NCBI GenBank assembly: GCA_016193385.1
Contig: JACPSF010000249.1
Location: forward strand, 1 to 19,264
Source of the DNA: Deltaproteobacteria bacterium
GTDB taxonomy: Bacteria; Desulfobacterota_B; Binatia; UBA9968
Direction: 5' to 3'
Length of the DNA stretch: 19,264 bases
The position numbers were made by a program, and so were the translations under genes. Below are positions 5,658-15,038 of this stretch, in pieces. The notes under the pieces were generated by a model, which was not told where the DNA came from, made no database searches, and worked only from the letters and a program-made list of their open reading frames with translations. The first letter of the stretch is position 1; each line of letters starts with the position of its first letter.

Positions 5658-7394
5658 TCAACGCGCCCCGCCGAGCGCGCTCCGGACGAGATCGCCGAGA
5701 CGACGAAGGCCGGCCGGCACGTCCGCACCGAGATGCACACGGAGGAGCCGCCTTCCGCGCTCGGCCAGGACCTCGAAGTCGCCCCGGGCCTGAAAGTGTT
5801 TGAGCAGGCCGAAGGTGTATTTTTGACCGGGGATCGGCAGGTCCACGGCATCCTCGGCGGTGATCTGAAGAAACACTCCGGTATCGGGCCCGCCCTTATG
5901 GAGCTGTCCGGTCGAATGGAGGAAGCGCGGGCCGAAGCCCAGGGTGGTCGCCACCCGCTTCGCATCGCGCACCGCATGACGGATGGCATCCAACTCGCGC
6001 CGGTTTTTCTCGCTCATCTCCAGGTATGCGTTGACGGCGAAATAGTCGCCTGGCCGAATCCGGCTCAGATGCGCGGCGAGCAAGGCCCCGAAGCTTTTTG
6101 CACGCGCTGCCGCCTGAATGGCATCGGCATTCTTGAGGTCGGCGTACAAGCTCATTCCCTCTTCGCTTGACAGCGGAGTTTCTTCGGGAAGCTGGCCCGT
6201 CTGCTCAAAGACCGCCGTGAGCCTGCGCGTCGCCACTTTGCTCGCCTCCACGTCGGGCTGGTCGAAGGGGTTGATCCCGATCAGCGAGCCGGCCACCGCC
6301 GTGGCGATCTCCCAGCGAAAAAATTCCTGCCCCAGATCCATCGCCTCCCCCAGGTCGATCCTCACCACTGGCCGTCCGGCTCTTTCCAGAGCGGCCACAG
6401 TACCTTCCTGCTCCGGCGCCGGCGCGCGACGTAACCTGAGATAAACAAACAGCCGGTCGCTCCCGTAGACCTCGGGAGGCCCCAGCCGCTCTTCCGCAAC
6501 CGGAATCAGCCCTCTGCCCTGCTTGCCGGTCGATTCCGCCAAAAGTTGCTCCAACCAGCCCCCCAGAGCGGCAATCCCAGGCGAAGTCACGAACGTGACC
6601 TTGTCGGCGCCCCGGCGCGCCATCACGCCCATGATCACACCCAGGACCACGCCGGGATTGCTCTCCGCAGGAACGGACGGGGCGCACGAGTGGACCATGA
6701 TCTCCGCGCGATCGAGAAACTCCGGCACGTCCACTCCCATGATGGCCGCCGGCGCCACGCCGAAATTCGAGAGGGCCGAGTAGCGTCCCCCGATGCTCGG
6801 CTCCCCTAGCATGATATGGCGGAAGCGATCAGCCTTGGCCATTTGCTGCAGCTTCGTCCCCGGATCCGTGATGGCGATAAAGCGCGATCCCGCCTGCGCA
6901 TCGCCGAAGAGCTGCTGCGCCTTGGCAAAAAAGTACTGCTTGAACACCTGCGTTTCTGTCGTCCCGCCCGACTTCGAGGAAACAATGAAGAGGGTCTGCT
7001 TGAGATCGACGTTTTTCTCCAGGGCCTGCACCTGGGCGGGCACCGTGGAATCGAGAACCGACAGCTCGGGAAAGCCTTCCGTTTTTCCGAAGGTCTCGGC
7101 CATGACCTGGGGACACAGGCTCGAGCCGCCCATGCCGAGGAGAAGCGCGTGCTTGAATCCGGCTCGCCTCACGTCCTCCACCAGATGCTGGAGGTGTTCC
7201 CGGTAGTCCCGCCGCCCATCCACGACGCGGAGCCAGCCCAGCCACCGGTCTTCGTCAGCGCCGCTCCAGAGCGATTTATCGCCCTGCCAAAGCCGGCGCC
7301 CTTTTTCTTGATCTCGCCACTCTTTCAGCCCGGCTTGAACCTCCGCGTCGGCATCGCCTAACGTGTACGCCTGATTCGCGAGTTCACCTGCCAA
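5658..7394 (-). CDS. pgi: Glucose-6-phosphate isomerase, transaldolase-associated type (standalone)
   Basis: This enzyme interconverts glucose-6-phosphate and fructose-6-phosphate. At 578 residues it has SIS-fold phosphoglucose isomerase motifs: LLGMGGSSL (85-93), [12 protein letters not shown] (137-148), [11 protein letters not shown] (202-212) and a C-terminal [14 protein letters not shown] with H499 and K500 in the position of the ring-opening/catalytic region. Overall it resembles the isomerase half of bifunctional transaldolase/phosphoglucose isomerase proteins, not classic Pgi, but no transaldolase domain is attached and none lies upstream. The start is TTG at 7394-7392, supported by GGAGGG four bases upstream; no ATG alternative exists close by. 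It heads the minus-strand operon followed by gnd 34 bases later. The assignment to the family is firm; absolute substrate specificity is inferred. Confidence 0.88.
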   Translation of the reverse strand: MAGELANQAYTLGDADAEVQAGLKEWRDQEKGRRLWQGDKSLWSGADEDRWLGWLRVVDGRRDYREHLQHLVEDVRRAGFKHALLLGMGGSSLCPQVMAETFGKTEGFPELSVLDSTVPAQVQALEKNVDLKQTLFIVSSKSGGTTETQVFKQYFFAKAQQLFGDAQAGSRFIAITDPGTKLQQMAKADRFRHIMLGEPSIGGRYSALSNFGVAPAAIMGVDVPEFLDRAEIMVHSCAPSVPAESNPGVVLGVIMGVMARRGADKVTFVTSPGIAALGGWLEQLLAESTGKQGRGLIPVAEERLGPPEVYGSDRLFVYLRLRRAPAPEQEGTVAALERAGRPVVRIDLGEAMDLGQEFFRWEIATAVAGSLIGINPFDQPDVEASKVATRRLTAVFEQTGQLPEETPLSSEEGMSLYADLKNADAIQAAARAKSFGALLAAHLSRIRPGDYFAVNAYLEMSEKNRRELDAIRHAVRDAKRVATTLGFGPRFLHSTGQLHKGGPDTGVFLQITAEDAVDLPIPGQKYTFGLLKHFQARGDFEVLAERGRRLLRVHLGADVPAGLRRLGDLVRSALGGAR

Positions 7395-7601
7395 TGGTCC
7401 CTCCGCGTCCGATCGAGCGCTAAAAAAACGTTATCAGCATTTAACGGAAAAACAAGGCAGGTTCAGGATCCGCTACCGAAAAAGTTGCCTCGCGGCAGCA
7501 GGGATGATAAAAATTCATATTTCGGGGCCTACGCCAAATCCGGTCGGAAAAGGATTTCGACTCCTCGTACGGAAAGGAAAACATTCCCGCTCGGTCTCAC
7601 G
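7395..7601. promoter_or_regulatory. Divergent control region between pgi-gnd-glk and the glycogen/trehalose operon
   Basis: Both sugar operons start outward from this region of about 207 bp. It holds an A-rich tract (7422-7428) next to an inverted repeat CGTTA/TAACG (7429-7433 and 7442-7446, 8-base spacer) of operator size, and a TGCC/GGCA hairpin near 7486-7497. AT-rich sequence follows at about 7506-7522 (TGATAAAAATTCATATTT) that could hold a plus-strand -10 box. No convincing full -35/-10 pair could be placed. The plus-strand frame is open from 7485, so part of this may be coding if treS starts at the TTG there. Confidence 0.35.
7399..7404 (-). promoter_or_regulatory. Shine-Dalgarno site deciding the pgi TTG start
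   Basis: The minus strand reads GGAGGG four bases ahead of a TTG codon. It is the strongest ribosome site in this intergenic region and explains the rare start codon. Confidence 0.7.
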
Positions 7602-10600
7602 ATGCCTCCAGGAAGCAAAGTCCAAGAAGAGCCCCTGCCGGAGAATAGCCCGCTCTGGTACAAGGATGCGGCCATTTACGAGCTCCACGTCCGCGCCTTC
7701 TGCGACGGCAACGGCGACGGCATCGGGGATTTCCCCGGCTTGACCCAAAAGCTCGACTATCTCCGGGACCTCGGGGTTACCGTCATCTGGCTCCTCCCCT
7801 TTTACCCCTCACCCCTGAGAGACGACGGCTACGACATCTCGGACTACATCGACATTCATCCGGACTACGGGACCTTGCAGGACTTCAAGCACTTTCTCAA
7901 AGAAGCCCATCAACGCGGCCTACGCGTGATCACCGAACTGGTCATCAACCATACCTCCGATCAACATTTCTGGTTCCGGCGCGCGCGGGAAGCCAAACCG
8001 GGCAGTCGGGCGCGCAACTACTATGTTTGGAGCGACACCCCGGAAAAATACCGGGAGGCCCGCATCATCTTCAAAGACTTTGAGCCCTCAAACTGGACTT
8101 GGGATTCCGTTGCCAAGGCCTATTACTGGCACCGCTTTTACTCCCACCAACCCGACCTGAATTTCGACCATCCGGAGGTGCGCAAGGCCGTCACCAACGT
8201 CCTGGACTTCTGGCTCGACATGGGCGTGGACGGGATGCGGCTGGACGCGGTTCCGTACCTGTATGAGCGGGAGGGAACTCACTGTGAGAACCTGCCGGAA
8301 ACCCATGCCTTTCTAAAAGAGCTCAGGCAGCACGTCGACAAGAATTACCAGGATCGGATGCTGCTCGCCGAGGCCAACCAGTGGCCCGAAGATGCCGCGG
8401 CTTACTTCGGTTCGGGCGACGAGTGCCACATGGCCTTCCATTTTCCACTGATGCCCCGCCTGTTCATGGCGATTCATATGGAGGACCGCTTCCCCATCAT
8501 CGACATTCTCGAGCAAACCCCGCAGATCCCGCAGAATAGCCAATGGGCGATCTTTCTCCGAAACCACGACGAGCTAACCCTGGAGATGGTGACCGATGAG
8601 GACCGGGACTACATGTACAAGGTCTACGCGAGCGATCCTCGCGCGCGGATCAATCTGGGGATCCGGCGCCGCCTCGGTCCGCTGCTGGGCAATAACCGGC
8701 GAAAGATCGAGCTCATGAATAGCCTCCTCTTCTCGCTTCCCGGAACCCCTATCATCTACTACGGGGACGAGATCGGGATGGGCGACAACATCTACTTGGG
8801 GGACCGCAACGGCGTGCGCACGCCTATGCACTGGAGCGCCGACCGCAACGCGGGTTTCTCCCGAGCCAATCCCCAGCGGCTCTATCTCCCCGTCATCATC
8901 GATCCCGAATACCACTACGAGGCCTGTAACGTAGAGGCACAGCAGCAAAACCTCCACTCGCTGCTCTGGTGGATGAAGCGGCTCATCCTCCTGCGCAAAC
9001 GCTATCCGTCGTTCGGCCGCGGCGAGATCGAGTTTCTCTATCCGGAGAATCGCAAAGTTTTGGTTTTTCTGCGCCGCTACCGGGGCGATCTCATTCTCGT
9101 CCTCGCCAACCTGTCGCGCTTCGTGCAATACGCCGAGCTCGATCTTTCCCCTTTCAGAGGGATGGTGCCGGTGGAACTCTTCAGCCAGGCGGATTTTCCT
9201 CCCATCGGCGAGCTTCCCTATTTCATCACGCTGGGCCCCCATGCCTTCTACTGGTTCAAGCTGAGGCCGCCAACGGCTCCGGACATCCGCGCCTTCCAGG
9301 CAGAGCGCGAGATTCCCGTCATCGAGGTGGTCGGATCCTGGGATGAAGCAGTGCGAGGCCAGGGCAAGGAAGCCCTCGAGCGCGTGCTTTCCGGGTATCT
9401 TCAAACCTGCCGCTGGTTCGACGGCAAAACCAAGCAGGTGAGGTCCACGAGGGTCACCGCGACCGTTCCGATCCCTACGAACGCTACGCTGGCTTATCTG
9501 ACGTTGGTGGAGATCCAGTACCTCGGCGGTGGCCCGGAGACTTATCTCCTGCCGCTTGCATTCGCCTCTGCCGAGCGTGAAACCGAGCTCAAACAGACAA
9601 GCCCGAATGCTGTCGTGGCCGAGCTCAGGATCAAAGGCAAAGAACAGGACGTCAAAGGATCTCTCTATGACGCTCTGTTTGATGCCCAGTTCTGCAAGTC
9701 GCTACTGCACGCGATTGCGCGCCAGCGGCGGCTCAAAGGCGATCTGGGAACGGTCGTCGCCGCTCCCTCGAAAGTCTTTCGCCAGCTTTGCGGCGCCTCA
9801 GAGACCGCACTCGAACCCACGCTCCTAAAAAGAGCACAGAAAAATACCTCTGTGATTTATGGCGACCGGCTCATTCTAAAGATGTTTCGGCGTCTTCAGG
9901 AAGGGATCAATCCCGATCTCGAGATCGCCCGCTTTATCACCGAGAAGACCTCCTTCGCTCATCTGGCGCCCTTCGCCGGGGCGCTGGAGTTCTACGTCGG
10001 TCGCGGGGAGCCCATGACGATCGGCCTCCTGCAGGGTTGGGTGGCCAATCAGGGCGATGCCTGGGCATACACGATGGAGTGTCTGGGGAGATATTTCGAA
10101 GAGGCCTTGGAAAGACAGACGCAAACGGAACCATTGGCGCTGCCCCGGAAGCCCTTGCTCCATCTGATCGATACCGAGATCCCCTTATTCGCGTGGGAGG
10201 TCATCGGACCCTACCTGGCCTCCGCAGCCCTCTTGGGCCAGAGAACCGGAGAGTTGCACGTCGCCCTCGCCTCGGATTCCAGAGCCCCGGCCTTCGCCCC
10301 CGAGCCTTTCACGGCCCTCTACCGCCGCTCGCTGTATCAAAGCATGCGTACCTTGGCCGATCAGGTCCTCACCCTGCTGGCCAGAAATATCCGCAACTTG
10401 CCTCCGGAGATTCGGCCGAACGCCGAACGCGTCTTAAGCGAAAAAAAGGAGGTTTTGAATCGCTTTCACGCCATTCTCGAAAAGAAGATTTCGGCGATGC
10501 GCATTCGCTGCCATGGCGAATACCACCTGGGGCAGCTCCTGTACACGGGGAAGGATTTCGTTATCATCGACTTTGAAGGAGAGCCGGCCCGACCCATCAG

Positions 10601-10958
10601 CGAGCGGCGGACCAAGCGCTCGCCGCTGCGGGACGTGGCGGGAATGCTTCGCTCACTCAACTACGCCGCCGTGACGAGACTCAAGAGCGGAGGCTTTCGG
10701 CCGGAGGATATTCTTCATCTGGAACCTTGGGCCGACTACTGGCGCCTCTGGGTCGCGGTCGCCTTCGTGAAAGCCTACCTCGAGACGACCCGGCTAGCGG
10801 AATTCTTGCCCAAATCCCGCGACGAGCTCGGCGTCCTGCTGGATCTCTATCTGTTGGAGAAGGAGATCTACGAACTGGGATACGAGCTGAGCAACCGCCC
10901 CGACCGGGTCGAGGTTCCGATCCGGGGGATCGTGGAGATCCTGGATCGACCCGGATGA
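7602..10958 (+). CDS. treS: Trehalose synthase (maltose alpha-D-glucosyltransferase) fused to maltokinase
   Basis: TreS isomerises trehalose and maltose; the fused kinase phosphorylates maltose to maltose-1-phosphate. Numbering from the ATG at 7602 gives 1118 residues. The GH13 barrel fills about 15-560, with INHTSDQH (115-122), nucleophile D215 in [10 protein letters not shown], acid E257 in [11 protein letters not shown] and FLRNHDE (H322-D323). The kinase half starts near 580, with the [10 protein letters not shown] block and a phosphotransferase loop HGEYHLGQ (971-978) followed by [11 protein letters not shown] and [12 protein letters not shown]. The catalytic loop has Glu where HGD is expected. 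The frame is open back to a TTG at 7485; neither start has a good ribosome site, and 7602 is preferred because homologous sequence begins just after it. It is the first gene of the plus-strand operon and overlaps malQ by ATGA. Confidence 0.93.
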   Translation: MPPGSKVQEEPLPENSPLWYKDAAIYELHVRAFCDGNGDGIGDFPGLTQKLDYLRDLGVTVIWLLPFYPSPLRDDGYDISDYIDIHPDYGTLQDFKHFLKEAHQRGLRVITELVINHTSDQHFWFRRAREAKPGSRARNYYVWSDTPEKYREARIIFKDFEPSNWTWDSVAKAYYWHRFYSHQPDLNFDHPEVRKAVTNVLDFWLDMGVDGMRLDAVPYLYEREGTHCENLPETHAFLKELRQHVDKNYQDRMLLAEANQWPEDAAAYFGSGDECHMAFHFPLMPRLFMAIHMEDRFPIIDILEQTPQIPQNSQWAIFLRNHDELTLEMVTDEDRDYMYKVYASDPRARINLGIRRRLGPLLGNNRRKIELMNSLLFSLPGTPIIYYGDEIGMGDNIYLGDRNGVRTPMHWSADRNAGFSRANPQRLYLPVIIDPEYHYEACNVEAQQQNLHSLLWWMKRLILLRKRYPSFGRGEIEFLYPENRKVLVFLRRYRGDLILVLANLSRFVQYAELDLSPFRGMVPVELFSQADFPPIGELPYFITLGPHAFYWFKLRPPTAPDIRAFQAEREIPVIEVVGSWDEAVRGQGKEALERVLSGYLQTCRWFDGKTKQVRSTRVTATVPIPTNATLAYLTLVEIQYLGGGPETYLLPLAFASAERETELKQTSPNAVVAELRIKGKEQDVKGSLYDALFDAQFCKSLLHAIARQRRLKGDLGTVVAAPSKVFRQLCGASETALEPTLLKRAQKNTSVIYGDRLILKMFRRLQEGINPDLEIARFITEKTSFAHLAPFAGALEFYVGRGEPMTIGLLQGWVANQGDAWAYTMECLGRYFEEALERQTQTEPLALPRKPLLHLIDTEIPLFAWEVIGPYLASAALLGQRTGELHVALASDSRAPAFAPEPFTALYRRSLYQSMRTLADQVLTLLARNIRNLPPEIRPNAERVLSEKKEVLNRFHAILEKKISAMRIRCHGEYHLGQLLYTGKDFVIIDFEGEPARPISERRTKRSPLRDVAGMLRSLNYAAVTRLKSGGFRPEDILHLEPWADYWRLWVAVAFVKAYLETTRLAEFLPKSRDELGVLLDLYLLEKEIYELGYELSNRPDRVEVPIRGIVEILDRPG

Positions 10959-13081
10959 GATCTATGGCAAAGACACCGGCGCGCGCTCTCGGCGACTTGG
11001 CGCGGCTCTACAACGTGCAGAGCGCCTATTATGACATTTTCGGTCGCTTCACGCGCTCGTCAGATCAGGGGCTGATCCAGGTTCTGCGCGTGCTGGGAGC
11101 GCCTCTGGAGCGGCCCGAGGATGTCCCCGACGCCGTGCGCGAGCGACAGCAGTCGCTCTACCGCCGCTTCTTCGATCCGGTAGTGGTGGCTTGGGATGCG
11201 AAGGTTAAAGATCTCGCGGTCCGCCTTCCGGCCCGCCTGGCAGAGGAACCTGTCCACTACGAAGTCGAACTCGAAAGCGGTGAGCGCCGGCGCGGGACTT
11301 GCCAACTCAAGGCACGCGCGGCGGCCAGAGCCAAAGAGATCGAGGGGAATCGCTACGTCACGCGGCGCCTGCACCTCCCCGAGACGCTTCCGTTCGGTTA
11401 TCACCGGTTGCGTTTGCAGATCCGACAGCAAGCTGCTGAGACACTTCTCATCTCCGCCCCACGGCGCGCATACGCGCCGCCCGCAGGCAAGGGAAAGACA
11501 TGGGGCGTTTTTCTGCCCCTTTACGCCCTCCAATCCCAAAAAAGCTGGGGCGCGGGGGATTTCTCGGATCTAGAACAGCTACTCAAGTGGACCGGAGCCT
11601 TGGGGGGAGAATTGGTAGGCACGCTTCCCCTCCTGGCCGCCTTTTTAGATCAACCCTTTGATCCCAGCCCTTACTCCCCTGCAAGCCGCCTTTTCTGGAA
11701 CGAATTTTACCTGGATGTGAAACGGATCCCGGAATTCGCCCGCTGCCCGGCCGCCCGAGCGCTGGTCGGCTCAGAAGATTTCCAAAGCGAAATAGAAGCC
11801 CTCCGCAGCGCCCCGCTGGTCGACTACCGGCGTCAGATGGTCCTCAAGCGCCGCGTATTGGAAGAGCTGTGCCGCTATCTCCTCCGTCAGACGTCGGAGC
11901 GCGCCCAGGCTTTTCGACGCTTCGCCGATTCGCATCCTCAGGCCGAGGATTATGCCAAATTCCGCGCGGCCATGGAGCGGCAAAAAAAACCGTGGAAGGA
12001 ATGGCCCGAAGGCCAGCGCGACGGCATCCTCAATCCGGGCGATTACGACGAAGCAGCGATGCGCTACCATCTCTACGCTCAGTGGGCGGCCCAGGAGCAG
12101 ATCCGAAGTGTGGCGGAGGAAACCAAGAGAGGGGGAGCAAGGCTCTACCTGGACTTCCCTCTCGGCGTCAACCGCGACGGCTACGATGTCTGGCGCGAGC
12201 GGGAAGCGTTCGCCGTAGCGGCGAGCGGCGGAGCCCCGCCGGATAACTTTTTTACCAAGGGGCAAAATTGGGGATTTCCCCCGCTTCACCCCGAGCGGCT
12301 CCGCGACACCGGATACCGGTACTATATCGCTTCCCTGCGTCACCATCTCCGCTATGCCGGCCAACTGCGCATCGACCATGTCATGGGATTTCACCGCCTC
12401 TTCTGGATTCCTCAGGGTCTGGAGGCCTCCGATGGAGTCTACGTCCATTACCGCAGCGAAGAATTCTACGCCATCCTGAGCCTCGAATCGCACCGGTATC
12501 AGGCTCCGATCGTCGGCGAGAACCTCGGCACTGTGCCCCCCTACGTCAACGCCGCGATGGCCGAGCACAAGATCCACGGAATGTACATCGGCCAATTCGG
12601 CATCCGTCCGGACCCCCACCAGGCGATCGAGGAGGCTCCTCCGGGAACGGTGGCAAGCCTCAACACTCACGACACCCCGACCTTCGCCGGCTTTTGGAAC
12701 GAACACGACATCGAGGACCGGCTCGAGCTCAAGCTTCTCGATCAGGCCGAGGCAGAAAAAGAACGACGCCAGCGTTGTCTCCAGAGGGAAGCGCTGATAG
12801 GGTTTTTAAGGAGCCGAGGTTGGATGGGCGAAGAGTCGACCGAGGCCGAAACGGTCCTGAAGGCGTGGCTCCTGCAGTTGGCGAGTGGCCCGGCAGAGCT
12901 CGTGCTGGTCAATCTCGAGGACCTGTGGTTGGAAACTCGCCCACAAAACGTTCCCGGCACATGGGAAGACCATCCCAACTGGCGGCGCAAGGCCCGCTAC
13001 CCATTAGAGGTCCTTTCCCGGATGGGCGAGGTCGTGGAGGTTCTGCGAGCGCTGGACAACGAAAGAAAGAGAGCGAGGTGA
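10955..13081 (+). CDS. malQ: 4-alpha-glucanotransferase (amylomaltase)
   Basis: MalQ moves maltodextrin segments between glucan chains and releases glucose, acting in maltose/glycogen turnover. The 708-residue protein resembles the long E. coli-type form, with about 175 N-terminal residues before the GH77 barrel that starts at [12 protein letters not shown] (182-193). GH77 motifs are present: [19 protein letters not shown] (236-254), nucleophile D474 in [14 protein letters not shown], acid E522 in VGENLGTVP, and LNTHDTPT with H572-D573. The start ATG overlaps the treS stop in ATGA, implying translational coupling; a second in-frame ATG at 10964 is possible. The gene ends four bases before glgB. 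Confidence 0.93.
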   Translation: MRSMAKTPARALGDLARLYNVQSAYYDIFGRFTRSSDQGLIQVLRVLGAPLERPEDVPDAVRERQQSLYRRFFDPVVVAWDAKVKDLAVRLPARLAEEPVHYEVELESGERRRGTCQLKARAAARAKEIEGNRYVTRRLHLPETLPFGYHRLRLQIRQQAAETLLISAPRRAYAPPAGKGKTWGVFLPLYALQSQKSWGAGDFSDLEQLLKWTGALGGELVGTLPLLAAFLDQPFDPSPYSPASRLFWNEFYLDVKRIPEFARCPAARALVGSEDFQSEIEALRSAPLVDYRRQMVLKRRVLEELCRYLLRQTSERAQAFRRFADSHPQAEDYAKFRAAMERQKKPWKEWPEGQRDGILNPGDYDEAAMRYHLYAQWAAQEQIRSVAEETKRGGARLYLDFPLGVNRDGYDVWREREAFAVAASGGAPPDNFFTKGQNWGFPPLHPERLRDTGYRYYIASLRHHLRYAGQLRIDHVMGFHRLFWIPQGLEASDGVYVHYRSEEFYAILSLESHRYQAPIVGENLGTVPPYVNAAMAEHKIHGMYIGQFGIRPDPHQAIEEAPPGTVASLNTHDTPTFAGFWNEHDIEDRLELKLLDQAEAEKERRQRCLQREALIGFLRSRGWMGEESTEAETVLKAWLLQLASGPAELVLVNLEDLWLETRPQNVPGTWEDHPNWRRKARYPLEVLSRMGEVVEVLRALDNERKRAR
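13076..13081 (+). promoter_or_regulatory. Shine-Dalgarno site deciding the glgB GTG start
   Basis: AGGTGA lies four to five bases before the GTG at 13086 and contains the malQ stop codon TGA. Ribosomes finishing malQ therefore stand on the glgB ribosome site, which favours coupling and fixes the GTG start. Confidence 0.65.
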
Positions 13082-13085
13082 AATA

Positions 13086-14999
13086 GTGTCCCCGGAGGGA
13101 AATATCCTTGAGCTCAGCGACAATGACATCTACCTCTTCAACGAGGGGAGCCACTTCCGCCTTTACGAAAAGCTCGGCGCGCACCTCTTGCGCGGCGAGA
13201 AGACTAACGGCTGTCACTTCGCCGTCTGGGCGCCGGACGCCGAGCAAGTCTCCGTCGTAGGAAACTTCAATGGCTGGAACACAGAGAGCCACCCCCTTCA
13301 CCCTCGAGGCCAGTCAGGCATCTGGCAGGGTTTTATCCCGGCGGTGGGGAGAGGCACGCTTTACAAATACCACATCGCCTCGCGCTACAACGGTTATCGG
13401 GTGGACAAGGCCGATCCCTTTTCCATCTTCAACGAAATCCCACCCAAAACAGCCTCCATCGTATGGGACCTGGAGTATGAGTGGGGGGATCAAGAATGGA
13501 TGGCTCAACGCCGGCAGCACAACGGGCTGGACCGACCCATGGCGATTTACGAAATGCATGTAGGTTCCTGGAGGCGCGTGCCCGAGGAGGGAAACCGCTC
13601 GCTCTCGTACCGGGAGCTGGCTTCTCAGCTCGCCGATTACCTCGAGCGGATGGGCTTTACGCACGTGGAATTCCTGCCGATCATGGATCACCCCTTCTTC
13701 GGCTCCTGGGGATACCAGATCACGGGTTATTTTGCGCCTTCGGGCAACTACGGCACACCGCAAGACTTGATGTGCCTGATCGATACCTTGCACCAGCGCG
13801 GCATCGGCGTCATACTCGACTGGGTTCCATCGCACTTCCCCACCGACGAGCACGGGCTCGGCTTCTTCGATGGCACTCATCTCTATGAGCACGCCGACCC
13901 CCGCAAGGGCTTCCATCCCGAATGGAGCAGCTTTATTTTCAATTACGGCCGCAGCGAGGTGCAGAGCTTTCTCATCAGCAACGCCCTGTTCTGGCTCGAA
14001 AAATACCACGCGGACGGACTTCGCGTGGACGCGGTGGCCTCCATGCTCTACCTCAACTACGGGCGACGGGAGGGTGAGTGGATCCCGAATCGTTATGGCG
14101 GCCGGGAGAATGTCGAGGCCATCGACTTTATGCGACGCTTGAACGCGGAGATCTATAATAGCTACCCCGACGTGCAGACGATCGCGGAGGAATCCACCGA
14201 CTGGCCCATGGTCTCCCGGCCCGGCTACGTAGGTGGGTTGGGCTTCGGCCTGAAATGGGACATGGGGTGGATGCACGACACGTTAGAGTACATGAGCCTG
14301 GACCCGGTCCACCGACACTACCATCACAACAAGCTCACGTTCCGGATGATCTATGCGTTTCACGAAAATTTCGTCTTGCCCCTCTCCCACGACGAGGTCG
14401 TTTACGGCAAAGGCTCCCTGATCGGCAAGATGCCGGGAGACGATTGTCAGAAGTTCGCCAATCTGCGGCTGTTGTTCGCCTACATGTTCGCCCAGCCGGC
14501 CAAAAAACTTCTGTTCATGGGCGGGGAGTTTGGGCAACGGCGGGAGTGGGTACATGACGCGGGTCTGGATTGGGATCTCCTGGACTCTGGGCCACACCAC
14601 GGCCTGCAGAAGTGGGTGGCCGATCTCAACCGGCTGTACCGCGGCGAGCCGGCCCTCCATGAGCTCGACTGCGAACCCGGAGGTTTTGAGTGGATCGATT
14701 GCAGCGACGCCGACTCAAGCGTCCTCAGCTGGATCCGCAAGGGCAAATCCTCGAAAGACATCATACTCATCGCCTGCAATTTCACGCCGGTGCCGCGCCA
14801 TAAGTACCGGCTCGGCGCGCCGCGGGGAGGGCCTTGGCGGGAGGTTCTGAACAGCGACGCCGGGGATTACGGCGGCGGCAACGTGGGTAATTTTGGCGGC
14901 GTAGAGGCCGTGCCCGTCCCTTTGCACGGCCGGCCCTGCTCGCTCACTGTGACGCTGCCGCCGCTGGCGGCAATTTATTTGAAGAACGAGGGAACTTAA
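13086..14999 (+). CDS. glgB: 1,4-alpha-glucan branching enzyme
   Basis: GlgB introduces alpha-1,6 branches into glycogen. The 637-residue protein has an N-terminal CBM48 module with FAVWAPDAEQVSVVGNFNGW (45-64), then the GH13 barrel: YEMHVGSWRR (155-164), nucleophile D315 in DGLRVDAVASMLYL, acid in IAEESTDWP (E368), and LSHDEVVYGKGSL with H435-D436. The C-terminal beta domain is complete. At 637 residues it is the short form with a single CBM48-like N-terminal module, lacking the extra N1 module of the about 730-residue E. coli enzyme. It starts at GTG, four bases after malQ, and is followed by glgA after 39 bases. All catalytic positions are present, so it should be active. Confidence 0.95.
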   Translation: MSPEGNILELSDNDIYLFNEGSHFRLYEKLGAHLLRGEKTNGCHFAVWAPDAEQVSVVGNFNGWNTESHPLHPRGQSGIWQGFIPAVGRGTLYKYHIASRYNGYRVDKADPFSIFNEIPPKTASIVWDLEYEWGDQEWMAQRRQHNGLDRPMAIYEMHVGSWRRVPEEGNRSLSYRELASQLADYLERMGFTHVEFLPIMDHPFFGSWGYQITGYFAPSGNYGTPQDLMCLIDTLHQRGIGVILDWVPSHFPTDEHGLGFFDGTHLYEHADPRKGFHPEWSSFIFNYGRSEVQSFLISNALFWLEKYHADGLRVDAVASMLYLNYGRREGEWIPNRYGGRENVEAIDFMRRLNAEIYNSYPDVQTIAEESTDWPMVSRPGYVGGLGFGLKWDMGWMHDTLEYMSLDPVHRHYHHNKLTFRMIYAFHENFVLPLSHDEVVYGKGSLIGKMPGDDCQKFANLRLLFAYMFAQPAKKLLFMGGEFGQRREWVHDAGLDWDLLDSGPHHGLQKWVADLNRLYRGEPALHELDCEPGGFEWIDCSDADSSVLSWIRKGKSSKDIILIACNFTPVPRHKYRLGAPRGGPWREVLNSDAGDYGGGNVGNFGGVEAVPVPLHGRPCSLTVTLPPLAAIYLKNEGT

Positions 15000-15038
15000 A
15001 GCGGGATAAAAATCCACAGGTCACCAGAGGACAATCTG

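Noticed and set aside
5624..5989. Upstream extension of the gnd frame
   Set aside because: The frame is open to 5989 but overlaps the pgi 3' end, shows no gnd-family sequence, and the family N-terminus with a good ribosome site begins at 5623.
8574..9404. Long open frame on the minus strand opposite treS
   Set aside because: It mirrors the codon pattern of the GC-rich treS gene, has no ribosome site and no recognisable domain. Similar antisense frames at 11771-12706, 13314-14276 and 15060-15983 were rejected for the same reason.
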